31,341 nt of DNA. Origin: Reticulitermes lucifugus. Taxonomy: Eukaryota > Arthropoda > Insecta > Blattodea > Rhinotermitidae. Below are positions 1 through 10,029 of this stretch, piece by piece (position 1 is the stretch's first letter; the number at the start of each line of letters is the position of its first letter). The stretch spans positions 26,922 through 58,262 of the forward strand of contig JAKCWW010002371.1 in the NCBI GenBank assembly GCA_026260175.1. Direction: 5' to 3'. Made by a program: the position numbers and the translations under genes. Below the pieces are notes generated by a model. That model had not been told where the DNA came from. It did no database searches and saw only the letters and a program-made list of their open reading frames with translations.

Positions 1-70
1 CGAAACGTCGGTAAACAGTTACCACACGACGCCGCGTAATATCTCAGAAGAGCGCAGATCTCAGACTAGA
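1..70 (+). repeat. Right-end fragment of foldback Penelope-like repeat
   Basis: The first 60 bases match the right arm of the palindrome at 1442-1500 in the same orientation with only a few substitutions. They start with CGAAACGTCGG, run through CACACGACGCCGCG and end at GAGCGCAGATCT. The rest of the element lies outside the window. Two copies within 1.5 kb show this is a dispersed repeat. Confidence 0.7.
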
Positions 71-377
71 TCTGTTTTCTATTTGTAAGACTTAAATATC
101 CAGCCAACCTACGACAGTAAGTAGATAAGTGACAAATTTTCTTTTCGTTTTGAGGCTAGAACTTAAACATAACAAATCAGTGAATTGTTGTCTCTTGAGT
201 TACGACAACCTGTAGTATTGAATGTTAAGGTCTAGTCATTTTTGCCCTGTAGAAGGAAGCAGAAGATTGCTCCCAAATATTTGTACATACGTACTGCACC
301 ATACAGTGTCGTGTCTAAGGACGACGATCTCAATAATGTCTGTTATTGTTTACGTGTTTAATAAAGTTTATTGTGTA
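61..377. other. No feature seen
   Basis: AT-rich sequence between two Penelope-like fragments. An open frame from 222 runs across the boundary into the 378-747 insertion, has no recognisable domain and is treated as chance. Confidence 0.5.
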
Positions 378-747
378 AACATGCAGGAGATTAGAAGTTA
401 TTTATTTATCATACCAACTTATGCACAATTTTATAATATTATTACTTCACCCCTATACGTATATTTTAATACACATATAGTGTATGAGCTCAATCAGGAC
501 TCAAAAACAATAGACTAATATTTTAATGTTCAACATTTTACTCATATGGATGTAACATTGTATACAATCGATGTATAGGCTATGCTTTTAACACTGTGAC
601 CACCTGAGGATGGCATTCTGAATGCCGAAATACGTATAGGGGTGAAGTAATNATATTGTAAAATTGTGCATGAGTTGGTGTGATAAATAAATAACTTCCA
701 ATTGCTATAGAATGCACGGTCAATATAACGTAACATGCAGGAGATTA
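378..747 (+). mobile_element. Short foldback Penelope-like insertion with 16-bp TSD
   Basis: The 16 bases AACATGCAGGAGATTA occur perfectly at 378-393 and 732-747, which reads as a target-site duplication. The left copy directly abuts a 69-bp arm (394-462) that is the reverse complement of 630-698 with only a few mismatches. Between the arms at 604-636 is a hammerhead-like motif. The right arm follows the hammerhead and carries AATAAA-like sequence. Inverted partial terminal copies and hammerhead motifs are established features of Penelope-like elements. No reverse transcriptase or GIY-YIG frame is visible in about 340 bp, so this is a truncated or non-autonomous copy. One N lies at 652. Confidence 0.72.
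604..642 (+). ncRNA. Hammerhead-like ribozyme motif (copy 1)
   Basis: CTGAGGA (604-610), extra T611, stem II GGCATT (612-617) pairing fully with AATGCC (621-626) around a three-base loop, then GAA and a reduced stem III ATACGT. Predicted cleavage is after A636. Stem I is weak here (CC at 600-601 against GG at 639-640). The core order is that of type I hammerheads with minimal stem III known from Penelope-like elements. Activity is inferred, not shown. Confidence 0.55.
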
Positions 748-1294
748 ATCTGAAACGTAATACACCTGGCTACAAGCATGAAATAAGAATCTCTTCAAGA
801 CGTACGATGTCAGACAAGAACAATTTCATTATCACAGTGCAGGCTATTTGTATAAACGGCAGTACTTGAGTCAGTGCATAACAAGCTCCATGGCGACGAG
901 GCGAGATAGCCAATACAGAACACGAAGGTACAATTGTGCGGGTCAGAGCGTAACAGGCTGAAGAGGAAAATGAGACAAGGAGAGGGAGGTAAAGGAGAAG
1001 CACGATAAGACGAACAGTGTAAGAAGCGAGGAAAAGAGAAAAATAATAAAAACAATCCCACATCCTATTAATAACTGTGTGTTTCAGAAAACCTTAAGTG
1101 CCTGGACACTGAAATGGTGGATCAAAGAAACAAGTTTAAAAAATCAGGGCATTTTATTTACGGCTGTGTGTTAGTTGTTTCGGCACCACAAATACAGTAA
1201 CGACAATGTAAGGAGTGTGAACATGAAAGTAGGAATGGAAATGCGGAACCGCGAACTACGAACCCGCAAAAAGCAAGGGATAGCTGTACAGTAA
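748..1294. other. No feature seen; purine-rich tract
   Basis: No gene or repeat recognised. A purine-rich stretch at about 958-1050 (many GAGA and GGAGG runs) creates overlapping long open frames on the minus strand that look like low-complexity artefacts. Confidence 0.5.
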
Positions 1295-1501
1295 GATCTG
1301 CGCTCTTCTGGGATATTACGCGGCGTCGTGTGGTAATTGTTTACCGACGTTTTGGGACAACGTATATGCCCATCTTCACGGGTTAAGAGTCCGAGTAGGA
1401 AAAGATCTTGACCCGTGAAGATGGGACCGATACGTTGTCCCGAAACGTCGGTAAACAATTACCACACGACGCCGCGTAATTTCCCAGAAGAGCGCAGATT
1501 T
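1295..1501. mobile_element. Near-perfect 206-bp palindrome (foldback Penelope-like repeat)
   Basis: Left arm 1295-1389 and right arm 1405-1500 are reverse complements with few mismatches, around a centre of about 15 bases. Each arm carries the GATGGG...CCC segment, CGTCGGTAAAC and the GCGGCGTCGTG block. The right arm repeats the sequence at 1-60. A transcript would fold into one long hairpin. The arms meet on the hammerhead side, so two element ends are joined head to head. No flanking duplication was found. Confidence 0.7.
1415..1452 (+). ncRNA. Hammerhead-like motif, core C changed to G (copy 2)
   Basis: GTGAAGA (1415-1421) replaces CTGANGA, so the first core base is altered. The rest is kept: extra T, stem II GGGAC (1423-1427) pairing with GTCCC (1437-1441), then GAAAC. 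The opposite arm has a matching copy on the minus strand in which GAAAC reads AAAAC. The loss of the core C predicts weak or no cleavage. Confidence 0.4.
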
Positions 1502-2337
1502 CATCAACATCGCGGCGGAAGCCTGAAATCAACTGTATAGTAATCGACTTGTGGCCCTCTGTGACGTACGTTCCGTTCCTGTGACGATAATATTGTGGCC
1601 CTTGAAAGGGCCTAATGTTCTTGAAAGGACCATATTTTCTCAGTTTTTATGTCCATCGTCTGGCGATACACTGTACCTCTTAAAAGGGCAGATTTTGATG
1701 GGTCTGTCACATTTCTTGTTCATCGTTCCTAATGACTTCCCACCATCCCGTGGCCACCCCCTTACAAATTACCTACATAACCTGTAGGCTTCCACGCACT
1801 CTCTGCTAAAAGGCAAGTATTAATGTAAGTCATATGTAACAAAACTTTAAATTGAATATATTTTTTACACGAGGAGCATCCAAACACTTTTAAACGTATT
1901 ACGTAGGGGTGTCTCTTTAACAAAGGCCTGCTCAGCCCGCAGTTCGCCGGCAACGTGTTGCCCGCGACAAAGTGCTATGTCGCCCGCGAAGGCATTCCAA
2001 ATGAGAAAAGGTCTTTTAAAGCCTTCCATGGCAAATTCGAAATACAACGCCGATTTTTTAAATTTATGAACTATTTATTTATGGAGACATATAGATCATT
2101 ACTAAATCTTTTTTAAAAAATGCTAAAATTGGCGACACCCTAGCCATATATCACGTTCCCGACGCCTCAACTTCAAATACATTGTATCACATTACATGTA
2201 GGATTCAAATGCCTGCTTTAAAACCTGCAAAAATGTTTCCTTCTATTTCCCAGTTATCATATTTTTTACTTGAACAACAGGGAAGACGAAAACTTGCCAA
2301 CGCATCCAATTTGGTTAACACCCTCACTTTATTTTAC
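1502..2337. other. No feature recognised
   Basis: No domain or repeat match. A GC-richer block at about 1925-2040 (with CGCCGGCAACG and GTCGCCCGCG) stands out from the AT-rich flanks and is open on the minus strand, but I do not recognise the product. Confidence 0.4.
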
Positions 2338-2582
2338 TTTTTTTTTTCTATGGCTCGACAGCCCCTAGCGGGTCTAGGCTTCCTCATTTTTCGAGGATTC
2401 ACGATCACACTCAGACACACCACACTCGGTACGACTCCTCTGGACGAGGGACCAGCCCGTCGCAGAGACCTCTACTTGACAACACACAACATTCACTAGG
2501 AGACAGACATCCATGTCTCCTGCGGGATTCGAACCCACAATCCCAACAAGCGAGCGGCCGTAGACCGCGCGGCCACTGGGAT
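2338..2582 (-). mobile_element. tRNA-derived SINE, family 1 (full copy)
   Basis: Read on the minus strand, the element starts near 2582 with a tRNA-like head. It has an A-box-like TGGCCGCGCGG and a clear B box GGTTCGAATCC (2524-2534). A unique body follows, then a tail of two small hairpins (CCTCG..GAGG and ..CCCGCTAGGGG..) ending GGGGCTGTCGAGCCATAG and poly(A) (the T run at 2338-2347). The flanks AAGTAAAGTAAG and AAGTAAAATAAAG could be an imperfect TSD. A second, 5'-truncated copy is at 20069-20259. It is not a tRNA gene: the head does not close into an acceptor stem followed by a terminator. Confidence 0.85.
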
Positions 2583-3429
2583 CGGCTTACTTTACTTCAC
2601 CATGGCATTTCCACAAGCCAAACCGATAGAAAAAGTATTACTGTTTGTGTTGAGGTACAGACCCCAACGAAAGGACACCGATTAACCGCACTCCCCACCA
2701 CACACAGTTCAATCAGCACCAGTTTCATTATAGCCCTAGGCTGGCAGCAAACTGTGGTCTAATGTGTTAGGGAAAGTAGAGGATTTCATCTGCTAACAGC
2801 GACGAACTTTCAACAGAAGGCTAATGACAACTGCAATTGTTTCTACGCCTTCTCAACTGTCAGCCTCGTCAGTGTGCGTCACTGTGAGCTGTGTGGCACT
2901 ATCCGGCACAGCGTGTACAAAAGGGATTGAAAATAAAACAGAAAGTTCTATATATTTAATCTGTTTGTTCGGTTTAAAAAGCATTTTGACAATAATGAAA
3001 TACGCCAGGGGTGGCCATTAAAAGAGTTCATGCAAGAAATTTTGTTGATTTGCTAACAAGGCAGGGTTCAGATTTTACAGCGTCGACAGATAGGGTTATT
3101 GGAGAAAACGGAATTCGAAAGAATGAGGAAGTCAGCGATCCTGGCATAATTTCGAGCCCAATCCTCATATTTGTGTGGAGAGAATTCCGAAAGTCACGAG
3201 AAACTTGAGGCAGTGCAGCCATCTCGGGGCCGAAGTCTGGAGCCACATTTAACACTCACAAGTCACTTCGCCATGAACTTCTTTCCCATAACAATCTCGC
3301 CATGAAATTCCCATAACAATAAGACCGTTTAGGTATGTAGTAACTCACAAGCTCAAACGGGATCCTGATGCATAACACTGTCTTGATAGTGTCTGCACTT
3401 TTAGAATTAAAGCAATATTCGGTACTAGA
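2583..3429. other. No feature recognised
   Basis: Nothing supported. The string CAGGGGTGGCCA at 3006-3017 resembles the start of a hAT terminal inverted repeat, but no partner end or 8-bp duplication was found. Confidence 0.4.
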
Positions 3430-3548
3430 TAGCCAAACTGGGCACTGGAGGCCAAATACAACAAGGGGTAGCCAAAGTGGGCAAGGGATAGCCAAACTGG
3501 GCACGAGATAGCCAAATTGGACATTGGATATCCAAATTGGGCACGGGA
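3430..3548. repeat. 20-bp tandem repeat, about 6 units
   Basis: Units start at 3430, 3450, 3469, 3489, 3509 and 3529, with a consensus close to TAGCCAAACTGGGCACGGGA. The second unit is the most diverged and one base shorter. The array is open on the minus strand only because of its composition. There is no spacer-repeat alternation, so it is a minisatellite rather than CRISPR. Confidence 0.9.
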
Positions 3549-4605
3549 AAGTAGAACTGATGGAACAACTAGGTGCGAGACAAAACTGTAAATTTGTATG
3601 CGGGCGGCATTAGATTAGAATCCGGCCGGATAACCGGCTATAGTGACTTTTCGGTTGTTTTCCCCAGTCACACCAAGCAAACCGGAAAACTACATTACAG
3701 CAAACCGCAACGGCCTGATTTCAAACGCCAACCTATTCAATACTGACGATGTCATATACAGCCGAAATAATGTCGTCAAATAAGCTAAGAACGGATGACG
3801 TATTTCTTCAATTCCTAGACACCAGAGCATAAGTGTGTTCAGTTAAGTATAAGTCTATTTGCAGACCAGGCAAATGGAAAGATGTCAACTTGTGAAAGGC
3901 ACATTATAAACTCCGATTTTCAGATGGTGGAACAACTGCGAATGATAAATTCTGAGGGGTAATATGGAAGATAGGATCTGTATTGTGTATAACCTCTTCA
4001 GACTGAAGTCATCAAGATATAAGTTCTTTGATGGTGTCTCTTCTTATTTAACAGGTAAAGAGATGTTAAAAGAACAAAAAAGAGTTGCTTTCTTATCTTT
4101 TCCTTTTTAGTCTTGACCGTTGTTTCCTCCTCTGTGCTTCTGTCTGATCGTCCTCCTCCTTCTCCTCTGTCTCATCCATAGTCATACTTTTTTCTTTTCC
4201 CACAGTCCCTTCTTCATTTTATTATCACTCTTTCTCTTCCTCTTAATTCAGTTCCGAATCCCTCGACCTGCCGAACTGCGTTCTCGGGATACGACACGAG
4301 TAACACTGACAATTAAATCATTTTCAACTCACAACAATGAAGAATATAACATGTATTCCTAGATGGAATCAGAAGGGCAATGATCAGTGTAGTCAACCTT
4401 GGAACTGAGAATGTACCTGCGGCGTTCGAAAAATGAAGCAGATATTCTTTGAACTTCAATTTTCGGTAATAAAACGCTTTCGAATCTGAATAATGTATAC
4501 GACGACCACGACAAATCTCATATAGAGGCCACACTTGACAGTTACAATGCTGACCTTCAACGCACGGCTTGAACAGTCAGCAGAAGCCTCTGATGCATTA
4601 CTTAC
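3549..4605. other. No feature seen; pyrimidine-rich tract
   Basis: No gene or repeat recognised. 4090-4250 is strongly pyrimidine-rich on the plus strand (many CTCCT and TTCTT runs), which explains the open frame there. Confidence 0.5.
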
Positions 4606-4668
4606 TGGTCTTGTTGTGAGGACGACGGCTGCTGCTTCTTGACAGGGACTTCCTTGGGCGGCTTCAGG
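4606..4668 (-). other. Candidate 63-bp internal exon
   Basis: On the minus strand a pyrimidine tract CTCTCCGTCTTCTCCCAG (4686-4669) looks like a strong 3' splice site. It is followed by a 63-base GC-rich block and then GTAAGT (4605-4600), a consensus 5' splice site. The length is a multiple of three. One frame reads LKPPKEVPVKKQQ then Ser/Gln-rich residues, typical of a disordered linker; another frame is also open. The block is clearly richer in G+C than its flanks. I do not recognise the protein, and no neighbouring exon is visible. It could be chance or a decayed repeat. Confidence 0.3.
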
Positions 4669-5159
4669 CTGGGAGAAGACGGAGAGCATATATCTGTCAT
4701 CGAACCTCCACAAGACAGGGGAAAGTACCACACGGAACAGCTTCAAGTAGCACCATCAGTTGTGCTGATGACATGTTGCTACTCAGCACCAGAGTAATAT
4801 ATCGTAGGAAACAAGGAATTGAAGTGGAATTGAGGGAAACGAAACCCACGCAGACCTTCCAAACTCCGTCAGGATGTAACGGATGTGGCACATTTCCCTT
4901 ACAATACTGCAGACATGCGACTAACGGAAATATCTGGTAGATTTCACCCAGGTTGTCTGGTAACAGTATACCTACACGCCTTTGTGAAAATACAATTCGT
5001 ATCCACTTAGTTGTTAACCAAATTAATTTGCTTGGAGCTCTTTTAGAACAAACTGTAAGCAGAGAGCGAAACCGTTTACTTCTTATATAGCATACTTTTA
5101 ATAAATTCTAACTAAATGTTTGTAACTATATGTGTTTTTTGTCTTTAAAATAAACTTCG
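4669..5159. other. No feature recognised
   Basis: Apart from the splice-acceptor-like tract at its left edge (4669-4686), nothing is supported here. Confidence 0.4.
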
Positions 5160-5359
5160 TAACAGGACGAAATTTCGAAATTCTGGGATGTGACTACTTG
5201 TAGCTTAGTAAAAGTGCACCAAAGTTTCTGATAAATTTTCTGCCTATAAATGTAGCAGGCTCCTTCGAAACGTTGGTGGGCATCTACCAAGCCAGACGGC
5301 GTCATACCCAAGTAGACTGTGACCTTGGTACCGACCGCCAAGAGAACCTCAAATTTCAC
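5160..5359 (-). repeat. Old interspersed repeat with decayed open frame
   Basis: The minus-strand frame begins KFEVLLAVGTKVTVYLGMTP and continues through LVDAHQRFEG to FTKLQVVTSQNFEI. I recognise this as a diverged copy of a dispersed arthropod repeat whose conceptual products usually read like FEVLTAV..., DVTPCSLV..QRFGG and TKLHGVTSQ. The strand and class of the parent element are not settled, and such predicted proteins are usually repeat artefacts. A possibly related fragment lies near 10058-10126. Confidence 0.55.
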
Positions 5360-5911
5360 ACACAGTCACGCACATGAAAGTCAGTCCATAACAACAGTGA
5401 TTTTTTTTTACTTATTAAATTTAGGCTCTAAAACGGAAGTGTAAGACGTTACACTTTCTGTTATTTACTGCCGTGGCGGTAGTACGACGAAACTTGTAAA
5501 AACTGAATCAAAAGGACCCTACTACATTTGTTGTCCCGAGCTCAAAAAATATTCAAGCGATAAGCGATATAAATAAGTATTCCAATATAATTTAATTATT
5601 ATAGTTACAATCCAGTATACGTTACACTCGCACACTTGAGTTGTAAATATTAAACCATTCCCTCCTTCTACAAAAAAAAAAAGGCGGCTCAATTCGAAAG
5701 TGAAATGATACAACAGGCCCTCAGCATTGTCTATACGACTGACAGGTTTCAGAGAGTGTAACAGAGCTGTGCTGTGTGGAATGACAAGGGTAGTCCATCC
5801 TTATAAACACGTGAAATATGTGATGTTTGTGGTATGGCGGGTCAAGGGAAAAAGGACTGCATTTCACAATCACCACACTGCCATAGTGAGTCCAGCTTCC
5901 TTCCACCCGCA

Positions 5912-5913
<2 letters not shown>
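5360..5913. other. No feature recognised
   Basis: AT-rich; short A and T runs at 5401-5410 and 5673-5683. No gene or repeat family recognised. Confidence 0.4.
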
Positions 5914-5946
<33 letters not shown>

Positions 5947-5998
5947 TGCGTGTGTGTGTGTGTGTGTGTGTGCGTGCGTGTGCGTGTGCGTGTGTGCG
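5914..5998. repeat. (TG)n microsatellite with CG interruptions
   Basis: About 85 bases of TG dinucleotides with periodic GC substitutions (TGCGCGTGCG). The Cys/Val-rich open frames across it are artefacts of the repeat. Confidence 0.95.
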
Positions 5999-6574
5999 TC
6001 AGAAAACTATGGCAATTGCCTGGAAACTTGCCGTCGGAGTTTTAAACAGACAAAACGCAGACAAGAGATGAAAGAAGGTGATTTCTATTCAGGGGACGAG
6101 AAGCCACAACATGGCCGCTGCGCGCAGGGAAGCCAACGGCAGCTCTTGTCGGTCGAGGACAAGGAGATGGAGACAAAGAAAGAAACTCGGTTTCAAATGC
6201 CGGCCCGTTATCCCTTTCATGTTCTCCTGTGAATCCTTTCTTTCCAACTTCCCTTGCATGTTCTTTGTTGGTGTATGATGGAATCATGAGGAAAAGAGGA
6301 GAAGGGAAAATGATTGAAATGCGGTCCAGACCTGCAAAATAGATGTGCCTATCTCCACAAGGAACACAACGAAAAAATGTACGACAGGAGAATATATTAG
6401 AAATATCTACCATCTCTATCGAAGTACCTGCGGTACATAAGTATTGCAAACTCTGTGGGAAATGAAACGCTTTCGAAAACGTAGGTTTGTATATAGAAAG
6501 TTAAATTCTTATACCTGAAGTTATGATTTCAAAATAATATGTAGCAATGCACCGTCGATAATATTATTTCGTCA
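5999..6574. other. GC-rich island without recognised gene
   Basis: 6085-6215 is GC-rich in AT-rich surroundings. AACATGGCCGCTGCGCGC at 6109-6126 gives an ATG in good context followed by MAAARREANGSS. TTCTATTCAG at 6082-6091 could be a splice acceptor. No convincing donor or domain follows, so it is not called as a gene. Confidence 0.25.
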
Positions 6575-6584
6575 AAGAAAAACT

Positions 6585-6720
6585 TTATGGCCTCACCACC
6601 GTACGTACCTTGAATGCAGGGGTCGTGAGTTTGAGTATCTCACGGGGCCTGAATGTAAGTGAATATCTTTCTGTTGCGTTAGGCAAGATCATTTACGTAC
6701 GGCGAGCACAATGCACGTGT
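6585..6720 (+). mobile_element. Degraded tRNA-derived SINE-like sequence
   Basis: A T-arm-like hairpin at 6627-6645 (GTGAG, loop TTTGAGTAT, CTCAC) is followed by GGGGCC, as at the 3' end of a tRNA-like head. The 5' half retains only traces of an A box. The loop is longer than a real T loop and the acceptor stem does not close, so this is a decayed tRNA-like sequence, probably an old SINE head. Confidence 0.35.
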
Positions 6721-7077
6721 ATATAAATATGCACATTAAGCAGTTCTCTAAATGTTTAAACGAGAGTGACTTAAATATTTCGTGCATTAAAAATCCACAC
6801 TGCCGTCAATATTAGACACGCAGGCTTATACGTACAGTAAGTACTAATGCGCACTGTACAATTTATATTTCAGTTGTTCCATTCATATCTTCTGTAGAAA
6901 CGAAGGAGATATAACGATTCTGAGACATAAATTCTGGCTCCAACACGACTGCTCTTAATTTTTCGTGTAGTGAAATGTCACAGAATAGATTACAGCAGTG
7001 TGTGGAGGATTTAGCAGTTCTACATATACAGTTAGACCAAACATGATTAAGTAATTGTTTTATGCAACGACTGATGT
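6721..7077. other. No feature recognised
   Basis: AT-rich and upstream of hammerhead motif copy 3. It may include the 5' part of that insertion, but no boundary was found. Confidence 0.4.
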
Positions 7078-7120
7078 ACTCCCTGATGATGGACCAGTAA
7101 GATCCGAAACATGTACGAGT
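7078..7120 (+). ncRNA. Hammerhead-like ribozyme motif (copy 3)
   Basis: Stem I ACTC (7078-7081) pairs with GAGT (7117-7120), with one C-C mismatch next to the core. CTGATGA (7083-7089) is the perfect hammerhead core. After the extra T90, stem II is GGA (7091-7093) with TCC (7103-7105). GAA is followed by mini-stem III ACATGT (7109-7114) and predicted cleavage after A7115. The AT-rich sequence behind it resembles the tail of copy 5. No target-site duplication was identified. Confidence 0.6.
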
Positions 7121-7304
7121 TTAGTGTGTTTTGAATATATTATTGTGAATTTGTGATAATTTGAGTGCATTTCTTAGTTGATATTAAAAATGAGACCGTC
7201 GATCACAACTACAACTGTATAGTTAATGGTCGACAGACTAATTTGATTGCCCAGTAAATGAAGTCTTGACAAACCGGCGATCGTTCACCTGGCAAAGAAT
7301 TCAT

Positions 7305-7560
7305 TACGGACTAGGCCACGGAATGGATGATCGAGGAGTCACGATCGCATTCTAGGCGGGTGTAAGAGATACATCTCTTCTCCACCTAGTCCGAAACGGC
7401 TCTCGGGGTCCACCTACCCTCCTGTTCAATGAACACGGGGGCTGTTACCCCGACGAAAAGAGGCCGAGGCGTAAAGCTGATAACTCACCACCATCAAGTG
7501 CCGAGACTGAGAATGTCTACAGCTGTACCTCCACTCCCACATTTGCCTTAACGAAGTACA
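7305..7560 (+). mobile_element. SINE family 2, diverged copy
   Basis: The middle part (CTCTTCTCCACCTAGTCC..., CTCGGGGTCCACCTACCCTC) and the 3' part (GTGCCGAGACTGAGAATG..., CCTCCACTCCC) align in order with the minus-strand SINE at 23425-23735. The tRNA-like head is worn and no clear B box remains. It is older than the 23.4-kb and 29.2-kb copies. Confidence 0.6.
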
Positions 7561-8394
7561 CAGGTACAAATTTAACTTTAACCTGACTTTATAAATGCGT
7601 ATCCATATTGTAGGAATTAGATAATATTATCGTTATGTTTTCTGACAACTCAGAAACACAAGACATCTAGTTAGGATTGAATATCTACTTCTACGGCCTA
7701 CGCACTGTTCACATCAGACGTTGTGCCATCAAGATATAACAACGAAACAATGATAAGTTCAAATATTTGTGCACCCTTGGGACATGAGAAACTTTGATTA
7801 TGAGAGAAAATTAACACATTTCCTTCTAGTCTTCAGCGTTTCAACTGTGTACTTGCATATACACATACAACTTAGCAAAAGCAAGCCATAAGTAACTATG
7901 AGAGAATACAAACATTGCCAGAGTAATTCGGTGTTCGTATTACAACGAGAGAGTACATTCAAAGTTCTGTACTGATTCTTTCTTAGCATTAATACACAAT
8001 TTCATCTGTTTAGAGAAAGACAGGAACAATATAATCAACTGAGAAATGAAATACAAAGAGATGCAAACCTAGAGATCCGACTGCACTGATGGCTCATACA
8101 CTCTTCATTTTACTCTAATAAGAAGATTATTCCTGTGAATTATAATAAACGTTTTGTGTTCATCTGTCTATCGTGGTAGTCGAAAATCGGGTTCAAATCT
8201 CTCACTGTACGTGAGCAAGGAAAGATTCTAAATTCAAGGTGGACAAAATTAGAAGCTCATGTGTTCACCAGTACAGCTGTGCCTTTACTCTAATTAGACA
8301 CGCCCCCCCAGAACGTCTCAAGATACACTGATTTCTGAACAGTTGTGACGTCGAGGTGCTTTTGTTCCACGAAACCGGGCCATTTGGACGCTAG
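7561..8394. other. No feature recognised; one B-box-like string
   Basis: GGGTTCAAATC at 8189-8199 matches an RNA polymerase III B box, but no A box or SINE tail is seen at the right distance. Confidence 0.35.
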
Positions 8395-8560
8395 GCGCAA
8401 TAAACTCAAAATTTGATTTTGACAATTTTAATGGAGGCGAAATTTAGGAGCTCCATCTAGCGCCACGGTTAAGAATGATTGCAGCTGTAATCGCATTCCC
8501 TTGTATGACTTCATGGCGCAAACAGAGGCAACTTCTACGAAGTCTGGAATAGGTTAGGCT
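8395..8560 (+). mobile_element. SINE family 2 tail fragment
   Basis: The segment ACGGTTAAGAATG...GCAGCTGTA...CGCATTCCC...ACTTCATGGCGCAAACAGAGG (8465-8528) matches the 3' domain of the SINE at 29188-29475 (GGTTAAGAATGAGTGGAG..., CTTCATGGCAAACAGAGG). The preceding GGCGCAATAAACTC...CATCTAGCGCC has short inverted bits (CGCTAG and CTAGCG) and may be another inserted sequence. There is no tRNA-like head. Confidence 0.5.
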
Positions 8561-9512
8561 ACTAACTTTTGACCCGAAGCCGTGACTTTTTCAGCATTTC
8601 TCGATGTAGGCGCCTTGTTCCCAGAGAAAGTTTAATAAAACCTAATCAGTGATGATTACATAATGTCCCCAGGGAAGGATTGGTCAGCCAGGGACAAATG
8701 ACCCTCTTTCGTTTTTTAACCAATCACAGCAGTAGAAGATACATTTTTCAGAAAGTCTCTACTTGGAACACGAAATAGGCGATGTGACGACAGACGGGAG
8801 GCACCAGGTGACAGAGTTCTGGTCAGCAGGTCCGAGAACGGGGTTCGCTAACCTGTATCGGGAAAACTAAGGTTTTCCTATGTTTGCAGTTAAACTTAAT
8901 TTTGCCACTGTTTAGCAAAGTGTTCACCATGGCCATGCCAAAATGGAGGGCAATCTTTGTGAATATATAAGAATGTGATAAGAAACCTATAATCGGATCG
9001 AATACTAATTCCACCTGTGATGCTGAGTGCTGTGTTCCTTTCTTCAGCACCCCCATCCAAATTGCCGGGACGCATCCAAATAAGGCCCTGAAAACAGACC
9101 TTTTACCTACAACATAATTGAGCTGCGCCATGCATCTCGACCTCTAACCTCCTCCCCCCGTCCATCTGTGTGGTAGGAAGTGTCAGGTTAGAAGGACAAG
9201 TAGAAGTTGCGTCGACAGCACTGGGTCTCGAACGTGGGCTCATTGCGGACGGCGACGCGGCTAAAAGTAAATCTTTTGGAATTGCTACAGAATGACACTG
9301 AAAATGATCTTCAAGTGCTCAACCTTTCGAAGACGACACTAATCTACATTACTATACATCCCTACAAATACCTATTACGACAATTAAATCACCAAGACGC
9401 AGGTGAGCGGGGGGAAAATAAGTTGGAAAGATCATTGGAAAACACCGCGGGGATAACTTGGGAGGAAAGACGCATACGGAGAACAGGGTTGAAATAAATC
9501 TTAGAAAAATAA
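8561..9512. other. No feature recognised
   Basis: A 102-codon minus-strand open frame (9131-8823) has no recognised domain, repeat match or supporting signal and is not called. A C-rich run is at 9151-9161. Confidence 0.4.
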
Positions 9513-9579
9513 ATTCAAGTCTTCCGTGATGTAACGCTGTGTCACTGGGTGTTAGTCCTGCGCCCTAGAAGACTTGAAT
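9513..9579. repeat. 12-bp perfect inverted repeat, 43-base loop
   Basis: ATTCAAGTCTTC (9513-9524) is perfectly complementary to GAAGACTTGAAT (9568-9579). It could be a tiny foldback element or a chance hairpin. No TA, TTAA or other flanking duplication was found. Confidence 0.6.
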
Positions 9580-10029
9580 CTCCAGGAACGTCGCTGCGAG
9601 ATCTCCAACTCCCCTTAGAAAAGCAGTTTATGGGGTGTTAATCTAATGAGCCTCTGAACACGATCCGACGGACGGCTCCTGTGGCAACAATGGCAGACTA
9701 CTGGGCACAATAATTAAATTACAGGCGTTTTTATATACATGACATGTCGAGAGTCAGCTCTACTTCGGTCTTCAGCCAGTTTTCAAACAGAAAACAATAA
9801 AGAAGTCTGTGTCAGTCACCTGGGATACAGGAGGAGAAGTATGCATCGAAACGGCTTGTAGTGCAATATGAAATATAAATCAGACACTGACAATGTCGAA
9901 CATAATGGTCTAATATCAATCGAGCATCGTCACAAAACGTCACAGAAACACAACGTGGCTGATGTATCCTACTAAAGAAATATTCCTTAAAACTATATAC
10001 AGTTACTAGTTGCATCGTAAAGGACCCTA
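9580..10029. other. No firm feature; possible ruined hammerhead motif
   Basis: On the minus strand near 9776-9741, CTGAAGA, an imperfect stem and CGACATGT follow in hammerhead order, but the GAAA core is lost. It is listed as rejected. Confidence 0.3.

Noticed and set aside
2500..2582. tRNA gene on the minus strand
   Set aside because: A and B boxes are present, but the acceptor stem does not close and the sequence continues into a SINE body shared with 20069-20259.
3006..3030. hAT terminal repeat CAGGGGTGGCCA
   Set aside because: Only 12 bases match and neither a partner end nor an 8-bp duplication is seen.
3430..3548. CRISPR array
   Set aside because: Contiguous 20-bp units without unique spacers, in an animal-type genome; it is a minisatellite. 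The same applies to 27649-27795 and 30644-30960.
5727..6232. Cys/Val-rich proteins across the TG tract
   Set aside because: Translation of a microsatellite in several frames.
6078..6278. First exon starting MAAARREANGSS
   Set aside because: Good ATG context and raised G+C, but no convincing splice donor and no recognised product.
8823..9131. 102-codon minus-strand gene
   Set aside because: No recognised domain, no splice or promoter signals, no second copy in the window; length is not unusual for chance.
9741..9780. Eighth hammerhead-like motif on the minus strand
   Set aside because: CTGAAGA and CGACATGT are present in order, but the GAAA core is lost and stem II pairs poorly. It may be a dead copy, but support is too weak to list.
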